Notes: generated from the letters alone by a model not told the origin. DNA of 10,392 nucleotides from Rhodospirillales bacterium (GCA_015654915.1 JAATFY010000242.1:1-10392); one strand, 5' to 3'; positions 1-7,480 are shown, numbered from the stretch's first letter. Translations and numbers: made by a program.

Positions 1-2
1 AG

Positions 3-125
3 GACTTTCAGGTTCTGATTTTCAACGATTCCTAGCTGCTTCAGCGTCTGTTTTACGACGTTCTTGTAAAATTTGGATTCCGGCATATCACCGTCGCCAA
101 CAGCGGCCGTCAGGCCATTGATCTG
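3..125 (+). other. N-terminal receiver remnant with in-frame amber codon (TAG at 33-35)
   Basis: Reading in the frame of the downstream response regulator gives beta1 residues FQVLIFNDS, then TAG, then LLQRLF and a normal alpha1-beta2-alpha2 sequence joining the GTG at 126 without a frame change. The Asp of the FND motif (27-29) lies 44 codons before the phosphoacceptor Asp (159-161), the same spacing as CheY D13 to D57. This supports one continuous ancestral receiver. The first acidic residue of the usual pair is Asn. The true start codon lies to the left of the window. There is no ATG, GTG or TTG in frame between the stop and 126. A single base change such as CAG to TAG would explain the stop. 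Confidence 0.7.
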
Positions 126-476
126 GTGACGCGGCAGGCGTTCGACTTCGTCATTACCGACTGGCGCATGGGCGATCTGGACGGGATCGACGTCGTCCGT
201 TTCCTGCGTACAGCGCCCTCCGCATGCAAAATGAATATCCCGATCATCTTGCTGACCGGCAACACGGAAATTCGCGACGTAGTTGAGGCGCGCGATGCCG
301 GGGTAACCGAGTACGTCATCAAGCCTTTCTCCGCCGATCAGCTTGTGAAACGCATTCGCGCGATTATCGAACGCCCGCGCAGTTTTGTCGAAGCGCCGAA
401 TTACAAGGGCCCCGACCGGCGCCATACGAGTGCGCCGCCGCCGACCGGCCTCGACCGCAGAAAACCGAAGAAATAA
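126..476 (+). CDS. CheY-like response regulator, interrupted (surviving 3' reading frame)
   Basis: This is the open 116-residue remainder of a stand-alone receiver protein. The phosphoacceptor Asp is D12 (motif TDWRM), the conserved Thr is T44 (LLTG) and the conserved Lys is K66 (IKPF). After the receiver comes a short basic, Pro-rich tail with GPDRRH at 95-100 and a related LDRR at 109-112, a tail I associate with alphaproteobacterial receivers. The first start codon after the upstream stop is the GTG at 126, but that start would remove beta1 through alpha2 and the metal-binding acidic loop. The missing part is still recognisable in the same frame at 3-125, broken by TAG at 33-35. The gene is therefore probably a nonsense pseudogene, unless the stop is a sequencing error or is suppressed. 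It is followed after 21 bases by an Hpt-like gene on the same strand, its likely partner. The output is unknown because there is no DNA-binding domain. Confidence 0.75.
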   Translation: MTRQAFDFVITDWRMGDLDGIDVVRFLRTAPSACKMNIPIILLTGNTEIRDVVEARDAGVTEYVIKPFSADQLVKRIRAIIERPRSFVEAPNYKGPDRRHTSAPPPTGLDRRKPKK

Positions 477-497
477 CCGACCCTAGGAGCCGTCTTC

Positions 498-1007
498 ATG
501 GATGATAAAACCGACGCCGACAAAAACGTCAAGATCCATGCGCCCGACCTCGCGCTGCACGCCAAGATCGGCGTTCCCACCCTCGATAAAATTTTGACCC
601 CGGAAGTCGTCGCCGCGGCGCAAGGCGTTATCCAGCAATCTTCCGACCAGTTTCTGGCCATATGCCTCGCGCGCATGGGCGAGCTTGAACGCGCCTGCAG
701 CATGTGGCGCAAGGCGCCTCAGGAGCAGGCAAAGCTTCTGCCGGGAATTATCGATGCGGTTTTTTCCATCAAGACGAAAGCGGGTTTCGGCGGCTACGAT
801 CTGGTTGCGTCACTGGCCAAATCGCTGCAATGGCGTTGTGAACAGTTGAAGGACAAAAAACCGGCGGCCCGTGACATGGATATTATCCAATGGCACATCG
901 AAAGCATGGACCAGTTGATGAAGAACCGCGTTAAAGGCAAGGGCGGCGCGGCGGGCGCCGATATTATCGCGGAACTCGAGCGGCTGTCCGGCGGTAAGAT
1001 TCCCTGA
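498..1007 (+). CDS. Hpt-like protein lacking the phospho-histidine
   Basis: A 169-residue, mainly helical, soluble protein with no signal peptide or membrane segment. Residues 89-100 (FSIKTKAGFGGY) align position by position with the Hpt signature H-D-[IL]-K-G-x-A-x-x-[FL]-G-Y of alphaproteobacterial phosphotransfer proteins encoded next to CheY-like regulators. The residue in the His position is F89. The N-terminus (about 11-60), with a PxLxxKxG-like segment followed by a long helix, also resembles those proteins. A Gly/Lys-rich linker (144-154) precedes the C-terminal helix. The start is set by AGGAG at 485-489, 8 bases before the ATG. The family assignment is by recalled pattern and is moderate. 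If it is right, the protein cannot act as a canonical phosphotransferase and may instead bind or block a receiver. It converges on hisN with only 12 bases between the stops. Confidence 0.6.
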   Translation: MDDKTDADKNVKIHAPDLALHAKIGVPTLDKILTPEVVAAAQGVIQQSSDQFLAICLARMGELERACSMWRKAPQEQAKLLPGIIDAVFSIKTKAGFGGYDLVASLAKSLQWRCEQLKDKKPAARDMDIIQWHIESMDQLMKNRVKGKGGAAGADIIAELERLSGGKIP

Positions 1008-1019
1008 ACGCACTTCTTT

Positions 1020-1802
1020 TTATTTTCGCGCGATAATATCCAGCGCCTGCATCGCCAGTTCCCGCGAACTCGCCGCAATCAGCTCGCCGGTAAAATTTAT
1101 ATCGACCGGATTCATGTTCCAGTCGCCGATAAAGCCGCCTGCGCCGGTGATGATCGGCACCACTCCGGCGGCATCGTGCAAACCGAGGCGCTGTTCTACC
1201 ACCAGATCGGCCCACCCCATCGCCAGGAGGCCGTATGCGTAGCAATCGCAGCTGTATTGCGTCCATTTGGCGGCGCGGCACAGCTTCAGGTAATTTTCGA
1301 AATTCTCACCGTCGAACATGGCGATAGAGCCTGTATAAAGCCGTGCGTTTTCGAGTTTCCGCGGGGGTGCCACTTTGACCGGCGCACCGTTATGCCGCGC
1401 GAATTGGCCAGCGACGCCGAACCAGCGTTCCTTCGTGTAGGCTTGCTCGACGAGGCCAACAACCGGTTTGCCCGCATGCATCAAACCGATGATGGTGCCG
1501 AATAACGGGCGGCCGGTCGCAAAAGATTTGGTGCCGTCGATGGGATCGATCACCCAGACGAAATCGGCGTTTTCGTTCTGTTTGCCGTATTCTTCGCCGA
1601 TGATGCCGTGATCCGGAAAGCGCTTGCCGATAAGTTCGCGCAATTTCTGCTCGATTTCGCGGTCGGCCTGCGTGACCGGCGATTTATCCTGCTTGTCGTC
1701 GACAGGGATGACTTTGCGGAAATAATCGAGCGCGATTTTGCGGGCAAGGTCGGCGGCCTCGTCAAAGAAAGCGGCAAATTCTTTTTCGTAATCCATGGTC
1801 AT
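1020..1802 (-). CDS. hisN: Histidinol-phosphatase, inositol monophosphatase family (HisN)
   Basis: Predicted to hydrolyse L-histidinol phosphate to L-histidinol, step 8 of histidine synthesis, as a Mg-dependent cytosolic enzyme. The 260 residues fit the IMPase fold. Metal ligands are visible: E70 (GEEYG), D86 and D89 (WVIDPIDGT at 83-91), and D210 in the C-terminal LHDAAG segment, which matches the family WDxAA motif with His replacing Trp. The first ATG overlaps the hisIE stop as ATGA; a second ATG two codons later is possible. It is the last gene of the his operon. Its position supports the HisN subtype over a generic inositol or CysQ-type phosphatase, and it supplies the one activity otherwise missing, because the HisB part of HisCB has no HAD phosphatase domain. 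Substrate specificity is inferred from context and overall similarity. Confidence 0.88.
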   Translation of the reverse strand: MTMDYEKEFAAFFDEAADLARKIALDYFRKVIPVDDKQDKSPVTQADREIEQKLRELIGKRFPDHGIIGEEYGKQNENADFVWVIDPIDGTKSFATGRPLFGTIIGLMHAGKPVVGLVEQAYTKERWFGVAGQFARHNGAPVKVAPPRKLENARLYTGSIAMFDGENFENYLKLCRAAKWTQYSCDCYAYGLLAMGWADLVVEQRLGLHDAAGVVPIITGAGGFIGDWNMNPVDINFTGELIAASSRELAMQALDIIARK

Positions 1803-2434
1803 TTTTTCTTTTTGGCCATCGCGCGTTCATGCAGGATTTTGGCGACATCCATCCAGTCGGTATCCGTGGCTTCCAGCAAAACCAGCAGGTGATAAAGCAA
1901 ATCGGCGGCTTCGCCGGCCAAAGCGGGGCTTTTCGTCGTGGCGGCGATGACGGTTTCCACCGCTTCCTCGCCGACTTTCTGCGCGATGCGCGGCAACCCT
2001 TCCTCGAACAGCTTGGCGGTGTAGCTGGACGGTTCCGGCAGCAGATGCCGCATGTGGATGGTGGCGGCGAGATCGGCCAGCACCGAAAGGCTCGCTTCGC
2101 CCTTGTCGCCGAAGCAGGATTTGGTGCCGAGATGGCAGGTCGGCCCGTCCGGCTGCACCAGCATCAGCAAGGTATCGTTGTCGCAATCGAGCTTGATTTC
2201 ATGCAGGCGCAAAACGTTGCCAGAGCTTTCGCCTTTCTGCCACAGCCGCTGTTTGCTGCGGCTGAAGAAGGTGACGAGGCCGGTGGAGAGAGTGGCGGCC
2301 AGCGATTCCTTGCTGACATAGCCGAGCATCAACACGCGAAGCGAGCGCGCATCCTGCGCGATGGCGGGAACAAGGCCGTCGCCCTTGGCCCAGTCGATGG
2401 CGCTGCCGTCGAAGCTTGCGTAAGTCGCTGTCAT
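1799..2434 (-). CDS. hisI: Bifunctional phosphoribosyl-AMP cyclohydrolase / phosphoribosyl-ATP pyrophosphatase (HisIE)
   Basis: Catalyses steps 2 (PR-ATP to PR-AMP plus PPi) and 3 (opening of the adenine ring to ProFAR). The 211 residues hold two domains. HisI (about 10-110) has LWQKGESSG at 64-72, the metal-binding DCDND at 83-87, and C100 and C107 in GPTCHLGTKSC. HisE (about 118-205) has KVGEEAVE at 153-160 and EAADLLYH at 175-182. The length and the fused I-E order are those of enterobacterial HisI, whereas many alphaproteobacteria carry separate hisI and hisE. The start overlaps the hisF stop (ATGA) and the stop overlaps the hisN start (ATGA). The C-terminus is a run of four lysines coded by an A-rich stretch. 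Confidence 0.95.
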   Translation of the reverse strand: MTATYASFDGSAIDWAKGDGLVPAIAQDARSLRVLMLGYVSKESLAATLSTGLVTFFSRSKQRLWQKGESSGNVLRLHEIKLDCDNDTLLMLVQPDGPTCHLGTKSCFGDKGEASLSVLADLAATIHMRHLLPEPSSYTAKLFEEGLPRIAQKVGEEAVETVIAATTKSPALAGEAADLLYHLLVLLEATDTDWMDVAKILHERAMAKKKK

Positions 2435-3198
2435 ATCCGCACCGTGATGCCTTGTTGTTTCAGAAAGTTTTTTACGTCACCGACACTTAAGACCTGCTTG
2501 TGGAATACGCTGGCGGCAAGCGCCCCGTCCACATGCGCATCTTTAAACACTGCGGCGAAATGCTCAAGGGCGCCCGCGCCCCCGGATGCTATCAGGGGGA
2601 TCGATATGCGTTCGCGCACGGCGCGCAGTTGTTTGATGTCGTAGCCTTGCCGCATACCGTCCTGATTCATGCAGTTCAACACAATTTCGCCCGCGCCGCG
2701 GCGGGCGGCTTCGGCAGCCCAGTCCAGCGTGCGGCGGCTGGTGGCATGGGTTTTTTTCACATCGCCGGTATATTGATAAACCATATAAGCGCCGTCCTCG
2801 AAATGGCTGTCGATACCGACCACCACGCACTGGCTGCCGAATTCGCGCGCCATGGCGTCGATCAGCTCGGGTTTTTCGAGGGCCGGGGAGTTGATGGAGA
2901 CCTTGTCCGCGCCGAAGGCCAGAACGACACGGGCTTCTTCCACGCTGCAGATGCCGCCGGCAACGCAGAAAGGGATATCGAGCACTGCGGAGACGCGCGC
3001 GATCCAGTTGCGATCGACAACGCGGCCATCGCTGCTGGCCGTAATGTCGTAAAACACAAGCTCGTCCGCGCCTTCGTCGCGGTAACGCTGGGCAAGGCCG
3101 ATGATATCGCCGACCACCTGATGATCGCGGAACTGCACGCCCTTGACGACTTGGCCGTCTTTGACATCAAGACAGGGAATGATGCGTTTAGCCAGCAT
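2431..3198 (-). CDS. hisF: Imidazole glycerol phosphate synthase, cyclase subunit (HisF)
   Basis: The (beta/alpha)8 barrel subunit that uses ammonia from HisH to convert PRFAR into IGP and AICAR (step 5). The length is 255 residues. The catalytic acids are D11 (PCLDVKDG) and D130 (VGIDS). Phosphate-binding glycines are in AGG (80-82) and ASGGAG (204-209). Sequence style is enterobacterial: VQFR near residue 22, CMNQDG at 176-181 and VDGALAASVFHK at 223-234. The open frame extends 23 codons further upstream, but MLAKRIIPCLD is the family start and an AGG lies 6 bases before this ATG. The first 11 bases overlap the end of hisA and the stop overlaps the hisIE start by ATGA. Confidence 0.96.
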   Translation of the reverse strand: MLAKRIIPCLDVKDGQVVKGVQFRDHQVVGDIIGLAQRYRDEGADELVFYDITASSDGRVVDRNWIARVSAVLDIPFCVAGGICSVEEARVVLAFGADKVSINSPALEKPELIDAMAREFGSQCVVVGIDSHFEDGAYMVYQYTGDVKKTHATSRRTLDWAAEAARRGAGEIVLNCMNQDGMRQGYDIKQLRAVRERISIPLIASGGAGALEHFAAVFKDAHVDGALAASVFHKQVLSVGDVKNFLKQQGITVRI

Positions 3199-3931
3199 GC
3201 TGCACCTGCTTGATGGCGGCGGCGAGGTCGACGCGCCCTTCATAGATCGCCTTGCCGACAATCGCACCCGCGAGTTTCATCTTGGCCAATTGCATAAGAT
3301 CGGCGAGCCCGCTGACGCCGCCGGACGCAAGAATATCCAGCGCGGGCCATCGTTTCTGAATTGTTTCATAAAGCGTGTGATTGGTTCCGGCCAGCATGCC
3401 GTCGCGGCCGACATCGGTGCATAAAATGGTTTTCAGGCCGCTGTCGGCATAGGCGCTCAGGATATCCCACAAGGATTGCCCGCTGCCGCTTTGCCAGCCG
3501 TGGGTCAGGATTTCCGGCTCATTCTCGGCATTCAGACGCACATCGAAAGCCAGAACGATGCGCTTGGGACCGAACTGCCGCAGCCAGCCCTGCACCAGCG
3601 GCTGGTCCTTGACGGCGAGGCTACCGATGACGACGCGCTTCACGCCGGCTTCCAGCAGTTTTTCGATGGTTTTTTCGTCGCGGATGCCGCCGCCGACCTG
3701 GATTTTCAGCGGGGTTTTTTGCGCAACGCTGGCAATGACGTCGAACTGCTGCATTTCGCCTACCTTGGCGCCGTCAAGATCGACCATGTGCAGCCACTTC
3801 GCGCCCGCCTCGGCAAATTTCAGCGCCTGCAGGGCCGGATGCGATTCGTAAATCGTGGCGGTGTCGAAATCGCCCTGCGTCAGGCGCACGCACTGGCCGT
3901 TTTTCAGATCGATGGCAGGAAAGATATCCAT
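3188..3931 (-). CDS. hisA: ProFAR isomerase (HisA)
   Basis: Converts ProFAR to PRFAR by Amadori rearrangement (step 4). It is a 247-residue (beta/alpha)8 barrel. Catalytic Asp residues are D8 (FPAIDL) and D130 (AFDVR). The loop TDVGRDGMLAGTN (172-184) and the phosphate sites VGGGI (79-83) and ASGGV (202-206) are intact. I chose the ATG at 3931 because family members begin with one to three residues before FPAIDL. A GTG at 3940 would add three residues and would make a GTGA overlap with the hisH stop, like most other junctions of the operon. Neither start has a strong Shine-Dalgarno sequence. The stop lies inside the start of hisF (11-base overlap). Confidence 0.95.
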   Translation of the reverse strand: MDIFPAIDLKNGQCVRLTQGDFDTATIYESHPALQALKFAEAGAKWLHMVDLDGAKVGEMQQFDVIASVAQKTPLKIQVGGGIRDEKTIEKLLEAGVKRVVIGSLAVKDQPLVQGWLRQFGPKRIVLAFDVRLNAENEPEILTHGWQSGSGQSLWDILSAYADSGLKTILCTDVGRDGMLAGTNHTLYETIQKRWPALDILASGGVSGLADLMQLAKMKLAGAIVGKAIYEGRVDLAAAIKQVQHAG

Positions 3932-3936
3932 GAGAG

Positions 3937-4530
3937 TCACAAATCCAGAAAGTTTTTCAAAATCTGGCTGCCGACGGCGCCGGAACGTTCGGGATGGAAC
4001 TGGCAGCCCATGAAATTCCGCACGCTCGCGATGGCGGCGAACGATGTGCCGTAATCGCAGGACGCCAGCGTGCTGTCGCTCACGGGCGCGGCATAGCTGT
4101 GCACGAAATAAACGAAGCTGTTGTTATCCACGCCGCGCAGCAGCGGGTGACCCGGCTTCTTCAGCGTAATCTGGTTCCAGCCCATATGCGGCACAGGCAC
4201 ATCCGGTGAAGCAGGCAGCAATTTCATAGTGCCGGGAATAATGCCGAGGCAATCCGTACCGCTGCCCTCGGTCGAGCTCTCGAACAGCACTTGCATGCCG
4301 AGGCAGATACCGAATACCGGCTGTGTCAGCGCCAGTAAAGTATCGATCAGATTTTTGGCCCGCAATTGCGCCATAGCGGGTGCGGCGGCGCCGACGCCCG
4401 GCAGAATAACGTGGCTGGCGGATTTGATTTTTCCGGCATCCGCCGTCACTTCAGCTTCCGCGCCGATGCGGCGCAGCATCGACATTACGGATTCCAAATT
4501 GGCGACGCCGCTATCGACGACAGCGATCAT
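3937..4530 (-). CDS. hisH: Imidazole glycerol phosphate synthase, glutaminase subunit (HisH)
   Basis: Class I glutamine amidotransferase that hydrolyses glutamine and channels ammonia to HisF. The 197 residues are normal for the family. The triad is complete: nucleophile C76 in GICLGMQ, and H179 and E181 in QFHPERS. The oxyanion-loop region PGVG is at 44-47 and the HisH-specific PHMGWNQ at 114-120. The ATG overlaps the hisCB stop (ATGA), with AAGG about 6 bases upstream. It lies between hisCB and hisA, as in the E. coli operon. Confidence 0.96.
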   Translation of the reverse strand: MIAVVDSGVANLESVMSMLRRIGAEAEVTADAGKIKSASHVILPGVGAAAPAMAQLRAKNLIDTLLALTQPVFGICLGMQVLFESSTEGSGTDCLGIIPGTMKLLPASPDVPVPHMGWNQITLKKPGHPLLRGVDNNSFVYFVHSYAAPVSDSTLASCDYGTSFAAIASVRNFMGCQFHPERSGAVGSQILKNFLDL

Positions 4531-6191
4531 AAAACGCCTTTGGTCGAGGGAATGGCGGCGCCTTCGCGCTGAAACGCCTGCCGCAAGGCGCGGCCCGTCG
4601 CCTTGAAACTGGCTTCGACCATGTGATGCGTGTTTTCGCCCTGCACCGTCAGGTGAATGGCGGCCCCCATGGCGGTGGCAAGCGAGCGGAAGAAGTGCGG
4701 CACCATCTCGCTGCTCATCGTGCCGACGGTCGTCGCCGGAAACGCGCCCGTGAACACAAAATAAGGGCGGCCCGAAAGATCGATCACGACATTGGCGACG
4801 GCTTCATCCAGCGGCGCGCTGAAACCGAAACGCGCCACGCCGCGTTTGTCGCCAAGCGCCGCTTTCAGCGCTTCGCCGAGCGCCAATGCGCAGTCTTCAA
4901 TCGAGTGATGCTGGTCGATGACCAGATCGCCCTTGCAGTGCATTTCGAGCCCGAAGCCGCCATGGGAGGCAAGCTGCGACAGCATATGGTCGAAAAAGCC
5001 GATGCCGGTATCGACCGACAGGAAATTCGGCGCGTCGAGATTGACGGTAACGTCGATTGCGGTTTCCTTGGTGGCGCGGCGGGTGCTGTAGAGGCGCGGT
5101 GTCAGTTGCGAAGCGGTTTCCGCGACTTTTATGCCGAGCGCCTTGAGGACAAGATTGTTTTCTTCCGGCGTGCCGATGGACAGGCGCACGGTATCCGGGA
5201 TTTCGCTGTTGCGGTCGCGCGGCAGGATGCCGAATTGCCGCAACTGCTGCATAAAGGCTTTGGAATCTTTCGTCTGCACCAGAAGGAAATTGGCGGTGCT
5301 CGGAAAAACGCCTGTGATTTGCGGCGATTGCAGCAATAAGCCCTTCATGCGCTCGCGCTCGGCGTTCAGAATCCGGCGGCGCTCGGCGTTCTGGATCAAG
5401 CCGTTGGGGCTGAGGGCATCCAGCGCGGCGCGGATGCTGGTCTGGGTCAGCGGATAGGGCGCCAAAATCTTTTTCAACTGCCCGAGCAGTTCCGGTGAGC
5501 CGATCACAGTGCCGACGCGCTCGCCCGCCAGCGCGTGCGCCTTCGACATCGTACGCAAGACCACAAGATTTTCGTAATTTTTCAACTCACCCAGCATGCC
5601 TTCCGGCGTATTTGAAAATTCGGCATAGGCTTCGTCGATCACGATCAGGCTTTTCTCGGCGCGGCCTTTGCACAAGGCAATAATATCCTCGCGGCGCATC
5701 AGGTGGCCCATCGGCGCGTTCGGCGAGGGAATGAAAATCAGCTTGGTGTTCGGTGTGCAGGCTTTAAGGATCGCAGGAACATCGAGCTGCCATTCCTTCG
5801 TCAGCGGCACTTTCACCACTTCGGCATTCTGCGTCGCGGCGGAGACCTTATACATGCCGTAAGTCGGGGGACAGATCAGGATTTGATCAACGCCCGCGCG
5901 GCAAAACAGGCGGATCAGAACATCGATGCCTTCATCGCTGCCGCGGCCCAGCAACATCTGGTCGGGTTTGATGTTCCATGCTGCGGCAAGGCGCTGGCGC
6001 AACTCGATCGGCTGCGCTTCAGGGTAACGGTTCAACTGGCACTGTGCGGCCAGCGGGCCAAAGGGCTGCCATGGAAATTCGTTGGCATCGATGGCGACGC
6101 CGGGAACAAAACCGCCCGCTTCGGTTCGCGCGGAACTGTAAGCCGTCAGCGACAGCAGGTCGGGACGCAGGAGGGATTCGAGCCATGTCAT
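4527..6191 (-). CDS. hisC/hisB: Fused histidinol-phosphate aminotransferase / imidazoleglycerol-phosphate dehydratase (HisC-HisB)
   Basis: One uninterrupted 554-residue frame encodes two enzymes. Residues 1 to about 355 are HisC (step 7, PLP-dependent fold type I): GRGSDEG at 82-88, CPPTYGMY at 107-114, IDEAY at 185-189, Schiff-base K217 in RTMSKA, and R225 in LAGERVG. Residues about 365-554 are the IGP dehydratase domain of HisB (step 6): FFDHML at 399-404, HHSIED at 428-433, SEMVPHF at 494-500 and HHMVE at 522-526, ending in the family STKGVL. All metal-binding His/Glu motifs are present. The HAD histidinol-phosphatase domain that precedes IGPD in E. coli HisB is absent, and only about 10-15 residues link the two enzymes. 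HisC has PNAPMG (157-162) in place of PNNPTG. The start has GGAG 8 bases upstream and overlaps the hisD stop (ATGA). Confidence 0.95.
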   Translation of the reverse strand: MTWLESLLRPDLLSLTAYSSARTEAGGFVPGVAIDANEFPWQPFGPLAAQCQLNRYPEAQPIELRQRLAAAWNIKPDQMLLGRGSDEGIDVLIRLFCRAGVDQILICPPTYGMYKVSAATQNAEVVKVPLTKEWQLDVPAILKACTPNTKLIFIPSPNAPMGHLMRREDIIALCKGRAEKSLIVIDEAYAEFSNTPEGMLGELKNYENLVVLRTMSKAHALAGERVGTVIGSPELLGQLKKILAPYPLTQTSIRAALDALSPNGLIQNAERRRILNAERERMKGLLLQSPQITGVFPSTANFLLVQTKDSKAFMQQLRQFGILPRDRNSEIPDTVRLSIGTPEENNLVLKALGIKVAETASQLTPRLYSTRRATKETAIDVTVNLDAPNFLSVDTGIGFFDHMLSQLASHGGFGLEMHCKGDLVIDQHHSIEDCALALGEALKAALGDKRGVARFGFSAPLDEAVANVVIDLSGRPYFVFTGAFPATTVGTMSSEMVPHFFRSLATAMGAAIHLTVQGENTHHMVEASFKATGRALRQAFQREGAAIPSTKGVL

Positions 6192-7480
6192 GATTTATTC
6201 TCCATGCGCGTGATGACGGCGGCGGCGTGCGCCGTTAGCCCTTCGGCTTCGGCCATCGTGATTATGATGGGGCCAAGGCGCCGCAAGCCTTCCTGCGTCA
6301 GGCTTTGCACGCTCATGCTTTTCATGAAGCTCGTCACCGTGATGCCGTTATAGGCGCGGGCATAGCCGTAGGTCGGCAGCACATGATTGGTGCCGCTGGC
6401 GTAATCGCCCGCAGATTCCGGCGTCCACGACCCAAGAAAAACCGAACCGGCATGGCGGATATCGGGCAGCCAGCGCGCCGCGTCTTCGTTGTGGATAATC
6501 AGATGTTCGGGCGCATAGAGATTGGCGACATCGATGGCGGTCGGCATATCCTCGACGACGATAATGCGGCTTTCACCGATGCTTTTTTCCGCAATCGTCC
6601 GGCGCGGCAACTGCACCAGCTGCTTCTCGACTTCGGTTTTGACGCGTTCGGCAAAGTAAGGTTCGGTCGTCACCAGAATAGCCTGCGCGGTCGTGTCATG
6701 TTCGGCCTGCGCCAGCAAATCAGCGGCAACCCAATCGGGCTTTGCTGCGGCTTCGGCGATCACCATGACTTCCGATGGGCCTGCGGGCAGGTCGATGGCG
6801 GCGCCCGCAGCGTCCTGCGACACCAACTGCTTGGCCATCGTCACATAGGCATTGCCGGGGCCGAAGATTTTATCGGCTTTCGGGATCGTCGCGGTGCCGT
6901 AAGCCATGGCGGCAATCGCCTGCGCGCCGCCGACGGCATAGATTTCCGTGATGCCGCACAAATGCGCCGTCGCCAGAATGGCCGGATTGATTTTGCCGTC
7001 TTTTTGCGGCGGCGTGCAAAGGACAATACGGTTGCATCCGGCGATCCGCGCCGGAATGGCTTGCATTAGCACCGCTGAGAACAAAGGTGCCGTGCCGCCC
7101 GGGATGTAAAGACCGGCGGTGTCGATGGCGCGCCAGTGCAGTTCGCATGTCACGCCCGGCATGGTTTCGACTTTCGTGCCGCGCGGGCGTTCGGCTTCGT
7201 GGAATTTCTCGATATTCGCTTTGGCCTGTTCGATGGCGGCGCGGAGTTTGGGATCGATAACGGCGGCTTTGATTTCCTGCTGCGGAACGCGGATATCCTT
7301 TAGCGTAACCTTATCAAATTGCGCGCTGAAATCACGCAAGGCGTCGTCGCCGCGTTCTTTCACCGCGCGGACAATCGCGGCTACCTTTTCGGCAAGGCTG
7401 GCATCGTCCTTCATGGTTGGACGTGCCAAAGCCTGCTTTCGCGCCACGGCATGGGAATTTTTCCAGACAATCGTTTTCAT
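6188..7480 (-). CDS. hisD: Histidinol dehydrogenase (HisD)
   Basis: Zinc-dependent enzyme performing the last two NAD-linked oxidations, histidinol to histidinal to histidine. The 430 residues match the family length. Zinc ligands are Q258 and H261 (LAQAEHD), D359 (SAGDY) and H418 (LTAHA). The catalytic pair is E325-H326 (YAPEH). These are each one position below the E. coli numbering. The NAD-binding segment FGPGNAYV is at 206-213. The open frame reaches back 40 codons into hisG, but the family N-terminus begins at the ATG at 7480, 23 bases after the hisG stop, with only a weak TGAGA-like ribosome site. The stop overlaps the hisCB start. Confidence 0.96.
   Translation of the reverse strand: MKTIVWKNSHAVARKQALARPTMKDDASLAEKVAAIVRAVKERGDDALRDFSAQFDKVTLKDIRVPQQEIKAAVIDPKLRAAIEQAKANIEKFHEAERPRGTKVETMPGVTCELHWRAIDTAGLYIPGGTAPLFSAVLMQAIPARIAGCNRIVLCTPPQKDGKINPAILATAHLCGITEIYAVGGAQAIAAMAYGTATIPKADKIFGPGNAYVTMAKQLVSQDAAGAAIDLPAGPSEVMVIAEAAAKPDWVAADLLAQAEHDTTAQAILVTTEPYFAERVKTEVEKQLVQLPRRTIAEKSIGESRIIVVEDMPTAIDVANLYAPEHLIIHNEDAARWLPDIRHAGSVFLGSWTPESAGDYASGTNHVLPTYGYARAYNGITVTSFMKSMSVQSLTQEGLRRLGPIIITMAEAEGLTAHAAAVITRMENKS

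Noticed and set aside
1008..1026. T-rich stretch between the convergent ends as an intrinsic terminator
   Set aside because: The T run is present, but I found only a 3-bp GC stem before it, so a hairpin terminator is not supported.
2500..3213. Plus-strand 237-codon open frame opposite hisF
   Set aside because: It is a shadow of hisF with low-complexity Ala/His/Asp composition and no family resemblance. The same applies to the frames at 1829-2644, 3476-4054, 5703-6353 and 6305-7069.
3199..3267. N-terminal extension of HisF by 23 residues
   Set aside because: It overlaps hisA in another frame. HisF proteins begin at MLAKRIIPCLD or close to it.
4623..5339. Plus-strand 238-codon open frame opposite hisCB
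   Set aside because: It is antisense to a well-supported HisC-HisB protein and has an Arg/His/Ala-rich composition typical of GC-rich shadow frames. It shows no recognisable domain.
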